Positions 37,040 to 44,670 of a stretch of 64,000 bases of DNA are shown piece by piece. The translations under genes and the position numbers were made by a program. Source of the DNA: Agrobacterium larrymoorei (lineage in GTDB: Bacteria; Pseudomonadota; Alphaproteobacteria; Rhizobiales; Rhizobiaceae); NCBI RefSeq assembly GCF_030819275.1, contig NZ_JAUTBL010000002.1:64501-128500 (forward strand), read 5' to 3'. Position 1 is the stretch's first letter. Each line of letters opens with the position of its first letter. The notes beneath the pieces are model-generated. The model was not told where the DNA came from and made no database searches. It was given only the letters and a program-made list of their open reading frames with translations.

Positions 37040-38091
37040 GAGTATGCCCCGGCATCGGCGTGCGCCCCGCGAAGAAGCTGATCGACGCCATCAGAGACGG
37101 CGCGGCGAACGCGCGCCTCAAGCTCGGCAGCATCACCCGAGATACCGTGAAACGTGAACGGGCCGATGCTGACGCTGCCCCCGGCCTTGCTCATCGGAGT
37201 GATCGTCCCCGCCGTCTTCGGCGTGAAAATCTCCGGCTCGCCACCGTCGCCGACCACGAATGATCCGCCCGGCCAGACAGGACCGCCGGTCGCGCGGTGG
37301 CCTGTCGGGTTGCCCATGGCGTCGTAGGACGGCATTTCTGCGCCGCCGCCGCCCGATCCCCACGTCATCAAGCCGCCGAGCTTGTCTTTCAGGCTGCCAG
37401 CCCATTCGACTGCCGAGCGGATGCCGCCGATCAATCGCTCAATGGCCGCGACCACCGAGTTCACAGCCCCGGCCACGACGCCGCCGACCGTCTCGCCCCA
37501 TGACTTGAAAGCGCCGTTCGTATCGTTGATCGGCCCGAGCAGGCCGGAGACCCATTTGTAGAGGTCGCCGAAGCCGGTCACGATAGGAGTGAGCGCCGGG
37601 CCGAAGCCTTCGAACGTCTTCGAAAATCCATCCGCAAAGCCGGAGAAGAAATTCAGAAGGTTATTCCAGTTGTTGTAAATCCACGTCGCCGCTGCGCCGA
37701 CTGCGAGGCCGACAAGCGAGAGCTTTGTCAGCGTCCAGAGGACGCGGCCACCGGCTGCCGCGACAGCCCGGAAGACGACGCCTTTAATTTTTGTGTGATC
37801 GGCGAAGTATCTTCCGCCGATTTGGATGCCGATCCCGTCGTTTTTAATTTTGCGGATGATTGTGTCCGCATCCTTGCCGACGATGGCCGCGGCTTCCTTC
37901 GGTGCAAGCCAGCGGCGCGAGCCATCAGCAAGCCTTTCATCCAGATCGACGGTAGCCGGATCGATGGGATCGAGGTCAGGCAGCAAAGGCATTTGCGCGG
38001 GGCGCTGATCGCCCGCGCGCCTTGCGAGGATCGCGCCTGCCTTCGCGATGATGGCGGCGAGGTCCGTCGAGGACAGCTTCTCCAGTTCCAT
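37036..38091 (-). CDS. Chimera: DNA-binding N-terminus fused to phage tail tape-measure C-terminus
   Basis: A 351-residue protein made of two unrelated parts. Residues 1-104 end in WLAPKEAAAIVGKDADTIIRK and IGGRYFADHTKIK, a helix-turn-helix domain like those of small phage regulators. From about residue 106 the sequence is the C-terminal part of a tail tape-measure protein: membrane segment LSLVGLAVGAAATWIYNNW, FFSGFADGF, YKWVSGLLGPI, and the terminal GHRATGGPVWPGGSFVVGD. Tape-measure proteins are usually far longer, so this looks like an in-frame deletion product that joined two phage genes. It may not be functional. Confidence 0.6.
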   Translation of the reverse strand: MELEKLSSTDLAAIIAKAGAILARRAGDQRPAQMPLLPDLDPIDPATVDLDERLADGSRRWLAPKEAAAIVGKDADTIIRKIKNDGIGIQIGGRYFADHTKIKGVVFRAVAAAGGRVLWTLTKLSLVGLAVGAAATWIYNNWNNLLNFFSGFADGFSKTFEGFGPALTPIVTGFGDLYKWVSGLLGPINDTNGAFKSWGETVGGVVAGAVNSVVAAIERLIGGIRSAVEWAGSLKDKLGGLMTWGSGGGGAEMPSYDAMGNPTGHRATGGPVWPGGSFVVGDGGEPEIFTPKTAGTITPMSKAGGSVSIGPFTFHGISGDAAELEARVRRAVSDGVDQLLRGAHADAGAYS

Positions 38092-38100
38092 CGGCGGCCC

Positions 38101-38421
38101 TCACTGCAAGAGCCGCGCGCTGCAAGGGAGAACTGCCGCGTCGCCTTCGCTGGCATAGCGCCTCTCAAGCACGGCGTCGGAAAGCGTTTCGCCCGTTCCA
38201 CGATGCACGCCATCCGCCCAGCCGAGGGCATATGCCTTGGCCGCAATCTCTGCCGCAGCAGGATCGAGGCCAGCGGCGATGAACAGATCTATCACCGAGC
38301 TTTCAAGCGTCGTCGTCAGGGACGTGATCTTGCGAAGTTCATCCGCGCCTTGCGTTTTCCGGTCACGAGCGACGGCGGCCGCGAGGCGGATGATCTGTGC
38401 TTCAATGAGTTGTAAGATCAT
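38101..38421 (-). CDS. Small hypothetical phage protein
   Basis: A 106-residue, mainly helical protein that I do not recognise (LIEAQIIRLAAAVARDRKTQ, AAGLDPAAAEIAAKAYALG). It overlaps the upstream gene by ATGA and precedes the chimera by 9 bases, so it sits in the phage operon. No function can be assigned. Confidence 0.4.
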   Translation of the reverse strand: MILQLIEAQIIRLAAAVARDRKTQGADELRKITSLTTTLESSVIDLFIAAGLDPAAAEIAAKAYALGWADGVHRGTGETLSDAVLERRYASEGDAAVLPCSARLLQ

Positions 38422-38666
38422 GCGGTCGCCCTCCCTGTTGAGGCGGTCGTGGCGGATTGCTCCGCCCGCCGCTGTTTGAAGGCTTCGAGATCGATGATCT
38501 CACCGGAAGCCGGACGGAGAAGCGCCTTCGGGTTGGCGTAAAAGATCGCAAGGACTTCGTTCTTCTTACGCCGGAAGAATTTCACCTTGTTGATGATCTT
38601 GGCGGTTTTCGACGGAGGAGGGGGCTGGCTTGCCGCCCACGCAAAGAGGTCCATCTGATCACACAT
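38418..38666 (-). CDS. Small basic hypothetical phage protein
   Basis: An 82-residue protein starting MCDQMDLFAWAASQ, with a Lys-rich centre (KVKFFRRKKNEVLAIF) and a polar C-terminus. Start at 38666 is chosen over 38693 because the shorter form overlaps the initiator gene by only 8 bases. Not recognised; possibly nucleic-acid binding by its charge. Confidence 0.4.
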   Translation of the reverse strand: MCDQMDLFAWAASQPPPPSKTAKIINKVKFFRRKKNEVLAIFYANPKALLRPASGEIIDLEAFKQRRAEQSATTASTGRATA

Positions 38667-39528
38667 GGCGGGCCTCCTTCTGCCTGCTCTCAATCTCGTC
38701 GATGAAGCGCCGGTACGTCAGTTCTCCAAGGTCGAGGCGGCGGCCAAGCTTGACCATCAGGTCGTCAGGATCGCGGTCGTGCTGGACCATGGCATTGAGA
38801 AGCTCTCCGCGAGCCTGCCTGTCTGCGTAGCCGAGGATGTCATCGTCAGCGACCCTTTCGAAGAATTCTTCGGGGTCTTCGCCTGCTGAAAAGACCATGA
38901 CGCGAGCAGCGATGATGTCATCGTCATCGGTGATCTCAGGCGCGACCGCAGCGCCCCTCAAGGGCGCTGATGCGGACGCGCTCTGCTCCGACCTCAATTC
39001 GTCATTGATGACAGGATGGGCGGCAGGCGCGTGGAGCGCGCCGCCGCCTTCGTTAAAAGCTACGTTCCTCACTACGTTAGGGTCAAGTCCACTTGACTTC
39101 CCGAAGTCAACTGCACTTGATTTCCTAACTTCGCTGGACTTCACTTCCTGATCCTCGTCCGCGTCCGATTTGGCTGCATCAGGAAGTGAAGTGGAGTTTA
39201 CTTCCTGCGGTATCCTGCCGACGTAAATCGCCGAAGTGTTCCGGCGACGCTTCACCTGAATGAAGCCAAGGTGAGCAAGCTCTTTTGTCAGCGCCGAAAC
39301 CTGCGTTACCGTGATGCCGAGCTTCTCGGCGAGGTTCTCGCGGCTCGGATGGCAGTCGAAGTTTTGCCAATCGAACATTTCCGAGAGGATGAAGCCGAGG
39401 CAGAAAAGGCGAGGGTTTCTCTGCGCGGCGGGATGAGCGAGCAACTGCTGGCGGAACCGCTTCTGCCAGTCGAAGTAGGCAGAGACGACCGCCTCGTCGC
39501 GACGCTTCTTCTTGGGAGTGTCCGTCAT
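38659..39528 (-). CDS. Phage replication-initiator-like protein
   Basis: A 289-residue protein. The N-terminal third carries a winged helix (HPSRENLAEKLGITVTQVSALTKELAHLGFIQVKRR), as in phage replication organisers. The middle is a low-complexity linker with repeated KSS units (EVKSSEVRKSSAVDFGKSSG) that is encoded by palindromic DNA repeats. The C-terminal part is acidic and helical (DDDDIIAARVMVFSAGEDPEEFFE). The layout recalls lambda O, with origin repeats inside the initiator gene. ATG 39528 overlaps the zinc-ribbon gene stop (ATGA). Confidence 0.5.
   Translation of the reverse strand: MTDTPKKKRRDEAVVSAYFDWQKRFRQQLLAHPAAQRNPRLFCLGFILSEMFDWQNFDCHPSRENLAEKLGITVTQVSALTKELAHLGFIQVKRRRNTSAIYVGRIPQEVNSTSLPDAAKSDADEDQEVKSSEVRKSSAVDFGKSSGLDPNVVRNVAFNEGGGALHAPAAHPVINDELRSEQSASASAPLRGAAVAPEITDDDDIIAARVMVFSAGEDPEEFFERVADDDILGYADRQARGELLNAMVQHDRDPDDLMVKLGRRLDLGELTYRRFIDEIESRQKEARHV
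39083..39206. repeat. Iteron-like palindromic repeats inside the initiator gene
   Basis: TCAAGTCCACTTGA is a perfect palindrome apart from its 2-base centre (39083-39096); TCAACTGCACTTGA follows at 39107-39120. Then come ACTTC-rich units, and an AGGAAGT/ACTTCCT inverted pair at 39181-39187 and 39200-39206. Spacing near 24 bases for the first two fits a protein-binding array. Confidence 0.5.
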
Positions 39529-39797
39529 TCGATAACACTCCCGCATTTCGAGCAAGAGAACCGCCGACCGCGCATCCGTGCCGTGATCGGCACGCGGGCG
39601 CTGTGGCCGCAGGCGCATGAAATAGTCCGGGTAGCAGCGGCAATCGCCGCCTGCGCCTCTGCCCGCTGATCGGCTTTCGACGGGCGCTGCCGGGGCGGCG
39701 TAAGCCCACCCGGCAGGCCGAAATCATTTATCCGGTCAGTTCTGGCACGGCCCATCAGATCGCGGGCATTCTGCTTGGTGTGATTGAGGGCCGTCAT
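39525..39797 (-). CDS. Zinc-ribbon phage protein
   Basis: A 90-residue protein with a Pro/Arg-rich N-terminal half and a C-terminal zinc ribbon (ISCACGHSARVPIT ... FSCSKCGSVIE), with CxC and CxxC pairs. It may bind nucleic acid in element replication or regulation. It overlaps the initiator gene by ATGA and is in the same operon. Confidence 0.55.
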   Translation of the reverse strand: MTALNHTKQNARDLMGRARTDRINDFGLPGGLTPPRQRPSKADQRAEAQAAIAAATRTISCACGHSARVPITARMRGRRFSCSKCGSVIE

Positions 39798-39798
39798 A

Positions 39799-39960
39799 TC
39801 AACGCCCTCCCAACTGTTCCGCTACACCGGGCGCGATGGTCGTGAAGCGATCCGGGTGCCAATCATGCGGGCGGTGGGCGAGAGGAGCGGCGGCGACGGA
39901 ACCGAGCGCGATGAACGCAGCGCCAGTGACCGCCAGAAGAGTAAGGGAGCGGCGCATCAT
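39799..39960 (-). CDS. 53-residue small protein with a hydrophobic N-terminus
   Basis: ATG 39960 (or the adjacent ATG 39957) opens a 53-residue protein starting MMRRSLTLLAVTGAAFIALG, which looks like a signal or membrane segment, followed by a polar tail ending EQLGGR. The ATG overlaps the AlpA-like gene stop (ATGA), and the stop is 1 base from the zinc-ribbon start. Compact packing supports it as a real gene. Function unknown. Confidence 0.45.
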   Translation of the reverse strand: MMRRSLTLLAVTGAAFIALGSVAAAPLAHRPHDWHPDRFTTIAPGVAEQLGGR

Positions 39961-40181
39961 GCGGCGTCTCCCGAAAGGCTGGAAAGGAAGCGCCGAAGCT
40001 CTGCCTCTGTAAGAACAGTCCGGCCAAGAATTTTAATGGGCCGAATGGTGCCAGCTTTTATGAGGAGATAAAGCGACGCTCTTGATATTGAGAGTTTCTG
40101 AGCAGCTTCTGGAATAGAAAAAGCCAACTTCTCGATAGGGGTGTCTTTCACGACAAACTCCGTGATAGCGGGAGCGGTCAT
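39957..40181 (-). CDS. AlpA/excisionase-like helix-turn-helix protein
   Basis: A 74-residue protein with an HTH_17-type domain (FSIPEAAQKLSISRASLYLLIKAG, then IKILGRTVLTEAELRRFL). Such proteins regulate integrase genes or act as recombination directionality factors on satellites and prophages. ATG 40181 is chosen over a TTG two codons upstream. It lies next to the integrase, with a 201-base AT-rich gap upstream that may hold its promoter. Confidence 0.7.
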   Translation of the reverse strand: MTAPAITEFVVKDTPIEKLAFSIPEAAQKLSISRASLYLLIKAGTIRPIKILGRTVLTEAELRRFLSSLSGDAA

Positions 40182-40382
40182 GGTCAATTTATTTAATTCG
40201 GATCAATCGCGCGCCAGCCGACCGTTCAACCTGCGCTGCATGTTCAATACATGGCAGCGGACGTTGCGGGACGCAACGAACAGCAAAGGGATTTCGCCAG
40301 AAACGGAAACATTTCTGACAATGAACATAAGTATATTTGGAAATAACCTACGCCCGCAATTTCATTGGTCGGGAATGAGGGG
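40182..40382. other. AT-rich control region between integrase and AlpA-like gene
   Basis: A 201-base non-coding gap, AT-richer than the flanking genes. It probably holds the promoter of the minus-strand element operon. No defined site is recognised. Confidence 0.3.
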
Positions 40383-41000
40383 CTAGGCGCTGGCGGCGAG
40401 GTCGATCACGTCTGCCCCCTTGAGCATCGTCTCGATCTCTCCTTGCCACCACGCTGCCATCCTGACGCGCTCGTCCCAATACGCGGCGCGGTGATACGCC
40501 CGACGAACCTGATCCGCGCTTAGGTGCGAAAGTTCCGCCTCCACTGCGTCAGGCGACCACAGGCCGCTCTCGTTGAGCAAGGATGATGCAGACGCGCGGA
40601 AGCCATGGCTCGTCGCTTCGTCGCCTGTGAAGCCGAGGCGGCGAAGGGCGGCATTGAGCGTATTCTCGCTCATTGAGCGTTTGGTGGTGTGGAAGGCAGG
40701 AAAGGCGAACGTCCCATATCCGGTCAGCTTATGCAGATCGCGCAGGATTTCGACCGCGAGGGGCGGGAGGGGCTTCTTATGCTCGCGGCGCATTTTGGTA
40801 CGCTCGGCAGGTATCGTCCACACAGCCTTATCGAGATCAAATTCCGACCATTCGGCCATGCGAAGCTCACCGGGCCGGGGGTAGAGGAGGGCCATGAGCA
40901 TCAACCCGGCCTTGGTAGTTGCCTGCCCCTTGTAGCCCCACACAGATCGGACAAGCCCGGCGAATGCGGATCGATCTGTAAGCGCGGCCCGATGCGTCAC
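40383..41000 (-). CDS. P4-type tyrosine integrase, catalytic half
   Basis: A 205-residue frame holding the whole catalytic domain of a P4-type (DUF4102) integrase: Arg in LLYPRPGELRMAEWSE, Lys region ERTKMRREHKKPL, HGFR, the second His in ELSHL and the nucleophile Tyr in YHRAAYWDERVRM. Its GTG start (41000) overlaps the TGA stop of the N-terminal half (GTGA), so the integrase is split. It ends with no N-terminal domains of its own. Either the enzyme is frameshift-inactivated, or the halves are made by coupled translation. Confidence 0.65.
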   Translation of the reverse strand: MTHRAALTDRSAFAGLVRSVWGYKGQATTKAGLMLMALLYPRPGELRMAEWSEFDLDKAVWTIPAERTKMRREHKKPLPPLAVEILRDLHKLTGYGTFAFPAFHTTKRSMSENTLNAALRRLGFTGDEATSHGFRASASSLLNESGLWSPDAVEAELSHLSADQVRRAYHRAAYWDERVRMAAWWQGEIETMLKGADVIDLAASA

Positions 41001-41602
41001 GCCGTGGGCGCGACCAGCGCGCCGCGCAGGCCGAAGGTAGGATCGTTCTCTGCCCGCGCTGTCGCGATGGCATATCGGAAGACCTGCCCGATAGTTGAGC
41101 GGAGCCTGCGGGCGCTTTCGAGGTTGCCTCTCGCCTCGACTTTGCGGAGCGTGGCAAGGATTTCGACGGCTGAAATGTCGCCGATTGGCCGCGGTCCAAG
41201 ATCGGCACAGGCCATGTCGAGAAGCCAGCGCTTCTTTGTCAGCGTGGCGTCGGCCTTCCCCTCCTTTTCGATCTTGGCGATAAACTCGTCGGCAATGGCC
41301 TTGAAGGTATTTGCGACCTCTGTTTTTCGCTTGAGCTTTTCGACTTTTGCGATCTGGGAGGGATCGTCGCCCGCAGCCAACTGCGCGCGAGCGGCATCGC
41401 GCCGCTTGCGCGCGTCGGCAAGGCTCACTTCGGGGTATTTCCCGAAGGCCAAGGTCTTCTGCTTTCCATGATAGCAGAAGTTCATGCGCCAGAGCTTCGA
41501 CCCCTTGAGGTCGATCATAAGGTAAAGACCGCCACCATCCGAGAGCTTCTGAATTTTGTCAGTGGGCTTGGCTGCGCGGATACGAGTATCGTTCAGAAGC
41601 AT
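40997..41602 (-). CDS. P4-type integrase, N-terminal half (split by frameshift)
   Basis: A 201-residue frame with the DUF4102 arm-binding domain (MLLNDTRIRAAKPTDKIQ, LSDGGGLYLMIDLKGSKLW) and the core-binding domain (ATLTKKRWLLDMACADLGPRPI). It ends in ALVAPTA, the place where intact relatives continue into a THRAALTD-like stretch, which here is the beginning of the other frame. A shift of one or two bases near 41000 explains the split. ATG 41602 is chosen over the upstream open frame to 41845, which runs through the tRNA gene. Confidence 0.65.
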   Translation of the reverse strand: MLLNDTRIRAAKPTDKIQKLSDGGGLYLMIDLKGSKLWRMNFCYHGKQKTLAFGKYPEVSLADARKRRDAARAQLAAGDDPSQIAKVEKLKRKTEVANTFKAIADEFIAKIEKEGKADATLTKKRWLLDMACADLGPRPIGDISAVEILATLRKVEARGNLESARRLRSTIGQVFRYAIATARAENDPTFGLRGALVAPTA

Positions 41603-41726
41603 ATGGTATCTCCGATGGTATTTGCTCTGGAACGTTAGCCAGAGATACCATGAATACCAATAAAAATACCATGAAATCGGTTTGATGCGGATAGACGGGC
41701 TAAGACGAATACGGCCCCAAAACGCG

Positions 41727-41753
41727 AAAAAGCCCCGGAAACCGGGGCTTTTT
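41727..41753. terminator. Bidirectional terminator between tRNA-Leu and integrase
   Basis: A 12-bp perfect stem AAAAAGCCCCGG/CCGGGGCTTTTT with a 3-base loop, 43 bases after the tRNA 3' end. Confidence 0.85.
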
Positions 41754-41795
41754 GCGAGATGATTTAGATGCCCTCGGACAACTAAATCAGAAAAC

Positions 41796-41811
41796 TGGTG
41801 CCCAGAAGAGG
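41796..41811. repeat. Candidate right attachment site in the tRNA-Leu 3' end
   Basis: TGGTGCCCAGAAGAGG, shared with the copy at 30018-30032 except for one C. The tRNA is intact, so the element carried the replacement 3' end. Confidence 0.6.
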
Positions 41812-41882
41812 ACTCGAACCTCCACACCCTTGCGAGTACCAGCACCTGAAGCTGGCGCGTCTACCAATTCCGCCATCTGGGC
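41796..41882 (-). tRNA. tRNA-Leu (CAG anticodon)
   Basis: An 87-base tRNA with encoded CCA. The acceptor stem GCCCAGA pairs with TCTGGGC, the anticodon loop is TTCAGGT, and a long variable arm of class II type is present. It starts GCCCAGATGGCGGAATTGG. It is the integration site of the element: the integrase begins 194 bases past its 3' end. Confidence 0.95.
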
Positions 41883-42092
41883 GACGAGGAGCCATGTACG
41901 GGGGCGGGCGGCTGGTGTCAACAGGGATTTTGAAGTTTTGTGACGATCCTTGTTTTTTCATCAAAAAACATCGCTGCACGCTTCCCTCCGCATCTGGAAT
42001 AGTCCGTCGTTGCTCATCCTATTCCGCCAGCATATCACGCGCGCTATCGCATTTGATCCTTCAGAGAGCGTTGAGACGGCATTCAGAAAGCG

Positions 42093-42401
42093 TCATGTAT
42101 CCAAGCCTTCGTTCTTCTGCCGGTCGAGATGGCCGAGGTCCCGGTCCGGGTCGATAATGTCGCGCAGGCGCTGTTTCAATTCCTTGGGTCCCGGAAAACC
42201 GCCATCGCGCTTTCTCTCCCACAAAACTTCGCCGTCCAACGTGATTTCGAAGCGTCCGCCCGTAGCTGGAATGAGCGCGACTTCTGCAAGACTGTCTGAA
42301 AAGGTGCTGAGAAGTTCCTGGGCCATCCAGGCAGAACGCAGCAGCCAGTTGCACTGCGTACAGTAGATGATCGAAATGCGAGGTTTTACAGCTGTATCCA
42401 T
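42093..42401 (-). CDS. SelT/SelW/SelH (Rdx) family protein
   Basis: A 102-residue protein with the thioredoxin-like CxxC motif near the N-terminus (IIYCTQCNWLLR) and the conserved GGRFEI ... LWERKRDGGFPGPKELKQ. The bacterial Rdx family is the Cys version of selenoprotein W. A role in redox control is known only broadly for the family. Divergent from the DoxX gene by 123 bases. Confidence 0.88.
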   Translation of the reverse strand: MDTAVKPRISIIYCTQCNWLLRSAWMAQELLSTFSDSLAEVALIPATGGRFEITLDGEVLWERKRDGGFPGPKELKQRLRDIIDPDRDLGHLDRQKNEGLDT

Positions 42402-42524
42402 ATCGGTGATCCTTCTCTAAGCTCACAGAAATATTACTTAGTTTGTCATGTTTTGAGCGGTTACGACTTGTGTTCAAAGTAGCTTCTTGCAGAAGGTCGG
42501 GAATTGCAATCAGCGGAGTATTCC

Positions 42525-42974
42525 ATGGCGAATAATGAGTTTTCTCGTGAACGCTTGATCGTCCCGGCCATCGCGCCGATCTACAACAGCACCCACGAAC
42601 TGGTCGAAACAATCTTGCGCGTTGTCGCGGGCGTGCTTCTCGTCACGCACGGTTTCGGCAAGATCACAAACCCCTTCGGTGCGGTCGGTATGGTGGAAAG
42701 CCTGGGCTTTTATCCGGGCGTCTTCTGGTCGCCCCTTTTGGCAGCAACGGAATTTTTCGGCGGGATTCTCGTGGCAATCGGTCTCCTGACGCGTCCGGCG
42801 GCTTTCGCGGCCTTCATCGTCTTGATGGTCACGGTCTATTTCCACTGGATCGTCAGGTCGGAAGGGCTCGTCGGTGCGGAGAAGTCCGTGCTGTGGTCGG
42901 CTATATTTCTGTTCTTTGCGGTGAGAGGCGGCAATAGACATTCTGTCGATGCCAAGTTGCGCAAAGTCTTTTGA
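42525..42974 (+). CDS. DoxX family membrane protein
   Basis: A 149-residue protein with four hydrophobic helices (ILRVVAGVLLVTHGFGKI, ATEFFGGILVAIGLL, FAAFIVLMVTVYF, WSAIFLFFAVRGG). DoxX proteins act in electron transfer or oxidative-stress complexes in the inner membrane. ATG 42525, with GCGGAG 6 bases upstream, is chosen over 42504. Confidence 0.85.
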   Translation: MANNEFSRERLIVPAIAPIYNSTHELVETILRVVAGVLLVTHGFGKITNPFGAVGMVESLGFYPGVFWSPLLAATEFFGGILVAIGLLTRPAAFAAFIVLMVTVYFHWIVRSEGLVGAEKSVLWSAIFLFFAVRGGNRHSVDAKLRKVF

Positions 42975-43138
42975 GAACAAGATAATATGAGGTGCGGCGC
43001 TTCGCCGAAATGGCGGCAGCGCCTCGCCACAAATAGCGATGATCAATGGAAATTTGACAGTGACACGAAATTGCCCTGAGGGACCGGAACTTTCCTGCCT
43101 CGAAACGATTACGCATGTGGTGAAGTGCGGGAAAATTC

Positions 43139-44257
43139 ATGGTCGACTATCTGCTGCCTCTGGAAGCGCGTAAGGCTGGCGAGCGTTTGCTTGCCGAACA
43201 TGCATCGGAAGACCCCTTTGCGGCAGCGTTCAAGGCAACCCGGATGCCAATGATCATCACCGATCCGAAGCAGCACGATAACCCGATCATTTTCTGCAAC
43301 AAGGCCTTCAACGACCTGACGGGTTACAGTAGCGACGAACTGATCGGTCGTAACTGCCGTCTCCTTCAAGGCGAGAAGACCGATCGCCAGGCGGTGGTAA
43401 AGATACGTGAGGCGATCAATGCGGGCACGTCCGTCTCTGTCGACATTTTGAACTATCGAAAAGACGGGCGGGAATTCTGGAACGCTCTGTTTGTCAGCCC
43501 GGTCCGGGACGACAAGGAAGAAGTGATCTATTACTTCGCCTCGCAGCTCGATTTCACCCGCATCAAGGACAAGGAAGCAGAGCTCGCCGAGGCCCGTAAC
43601 CTCGCTGAAGAAGAAGTCAGCCGTCGCACGAAGGATCTTCGCGATGCGCTCGACGCCAAGACAATGCTCGTTCACGAGGTCGATCATCGCGTCAAGAACA
43701 ACCTCATGACGATGGCGTCTATCGTGAAGCTTCAGGAGCGGATGACCAAGAACGAGACGGCGAGCGCGACGCTGAAATCGGTGCTGAACCGCATCGAAGC
43801 GCTCAGCACCGTTCATCGCAAGCTTTTCACCTTTGACAATATCGCCCGTTTCGACGTCGCCGATTTCGCCGAAGACCTGGTGGTTAACCTGACGAGCCAG
43901 TTGAAGCGCACCGATATCAATGTGACGCTGGATCTATCCCCGGTTTACGTGTCCGCAGACAAAGCATCACCTCTGTCGCTCATCGTCAACGAGTTGGTGG
44001 GCGATGCGGTCAGACGTGGTTTGGGTGATGGTGGCGGTGACATCAAGGTGACGGTAAAGAGACTGAACGGACACTTCCTCATTCAGGTGGCCGATACGAT
44101 CGACCTCGTCGAGGTTGATGAGGAAGAACAGCGTTTCAGTCAGATGTTGCTGGAAACCTGCGCACGCCAAGTCAGTGCGGAAATCAAACGAGAACAAAAT
44201 GGCCGGCAGACGATCGTGAGTGTGACGCTGTTGGTTGGACATGAAAAGGAATCATGA
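43139..44257 (+). CDS. LOV-domain sensor histidine kinase (HWE/HisKA_2 type) with degenerate ATPase domain
   Basis: A 372-residue blue-light sensor. The LOV domain covers residues about 30-140; the flavin-bonding Cys73 lies in GRNCRLLQG, and FWNALFVSPVRD follows. The dimerisation domain carries phospho-acceptor His183 in HEVDHRVKNNL. The HATPase part looks degenerate: NELVGDAVRRG replaces the usual NELVTNAxKH, and VADTIDLVEVDEE shows no DxGxG glycine box. Light binding is therefore likely, but autophosphorylation is in doubt. ATG overlaps the next gene (ATGA), so it forms an operon with a receiver and a hybrid kinase. Confidence 0.88.
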   Translation: MVDYLLPLEARKAGERLLAEHASEDPFAAAFKATRMPMIITDPKQHDNPIIFCNKAFNDLTGYSSDELIGRNCRLLQGEKTDRQAVVKIREAINAGTSVSVDILNYRKDGREFWNALFVSPVRDDKEEVIYYFASQLDFTRIKDKEAELAEARNLAEEEVSRRTKDLRDALDAKTMLVHEVDHRVKNNLMTMASIVKLQERMTKNETASATLKSVLNRIEALSTVHRKLFTFDNIARFDVADFAEDLVVNLTSQLKRTDINVTLDLSPVYVSADKASPLSLIVNELVGDAVRRGLGDGGGDIKVTVKRLNGHFLIQVADTIDLVEVDEEEQRFSQMLLETCARQVSAEIKREQNGRQTIVSVTLLVGHEKES

Positions 44258-44670
44258 ATTTGCGCATCATCATCGTGGAGGATGAGGCACTCCTGGCGCT
44301 TGAACTGGAAAGCGAAGTCGAGGCCGCAGGCCATACCGTCATCGGTGTCGCAGCCGACAGCGCATCGGCCATGGCGCTGATCGAGAAGGAAAGCGCGGAT
44401 TTCGCCTTTGTCGATATCCATCTTCTCGACGGCCCGACCGGCGTCGATGTCGGGCGCTTTCTTGCCAGCAGAGACATCCCTTATGTGTTCGTCAGCGGCA
44501 ATGTGAAGCGCATTCCGCCTGATTTTGCTGGCGCCGTAGGCGCTATCGAAAAGCCCTACACCGTTAATGGCTTACAAAACGCGCTCGAATATCTCGATGC
44601 CATGATCAGCGGAAAAGACGCTCTCATTGTGCCACCGAACCTGATCATGCCCGTAACAACGACTCCGTAA
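44254..44670 (+). CDS. Single-domain response regulator
   Basis: A 138-residue receiver. The acidic pocket Glu9-Asp10 is followed by the phospho-acceptor Asp54 in AFVDIHL, Ser81 in FVSGN, and Lys100 in AIEKPY. There is no output domain, so it may act as a phosphate sink or shuttle between the LOV kinase and the downstream hybrid kinase. It overlaps both neighbours by 4 and 1 bases (ATGA, TAATG). Confidence 0.92.
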   Translation: MNLRIIIVEDEALLALELESEVEAAGHTVIGVAADSASAMALIEKESADFAFVDIHLLDGPTGVDVGRFLASRDIPYVFVSGNVKRIPPDFAGAVGAIEKPYTVNGLQNALEYLDAMISGKDALIVPPNLIMPVTTTP

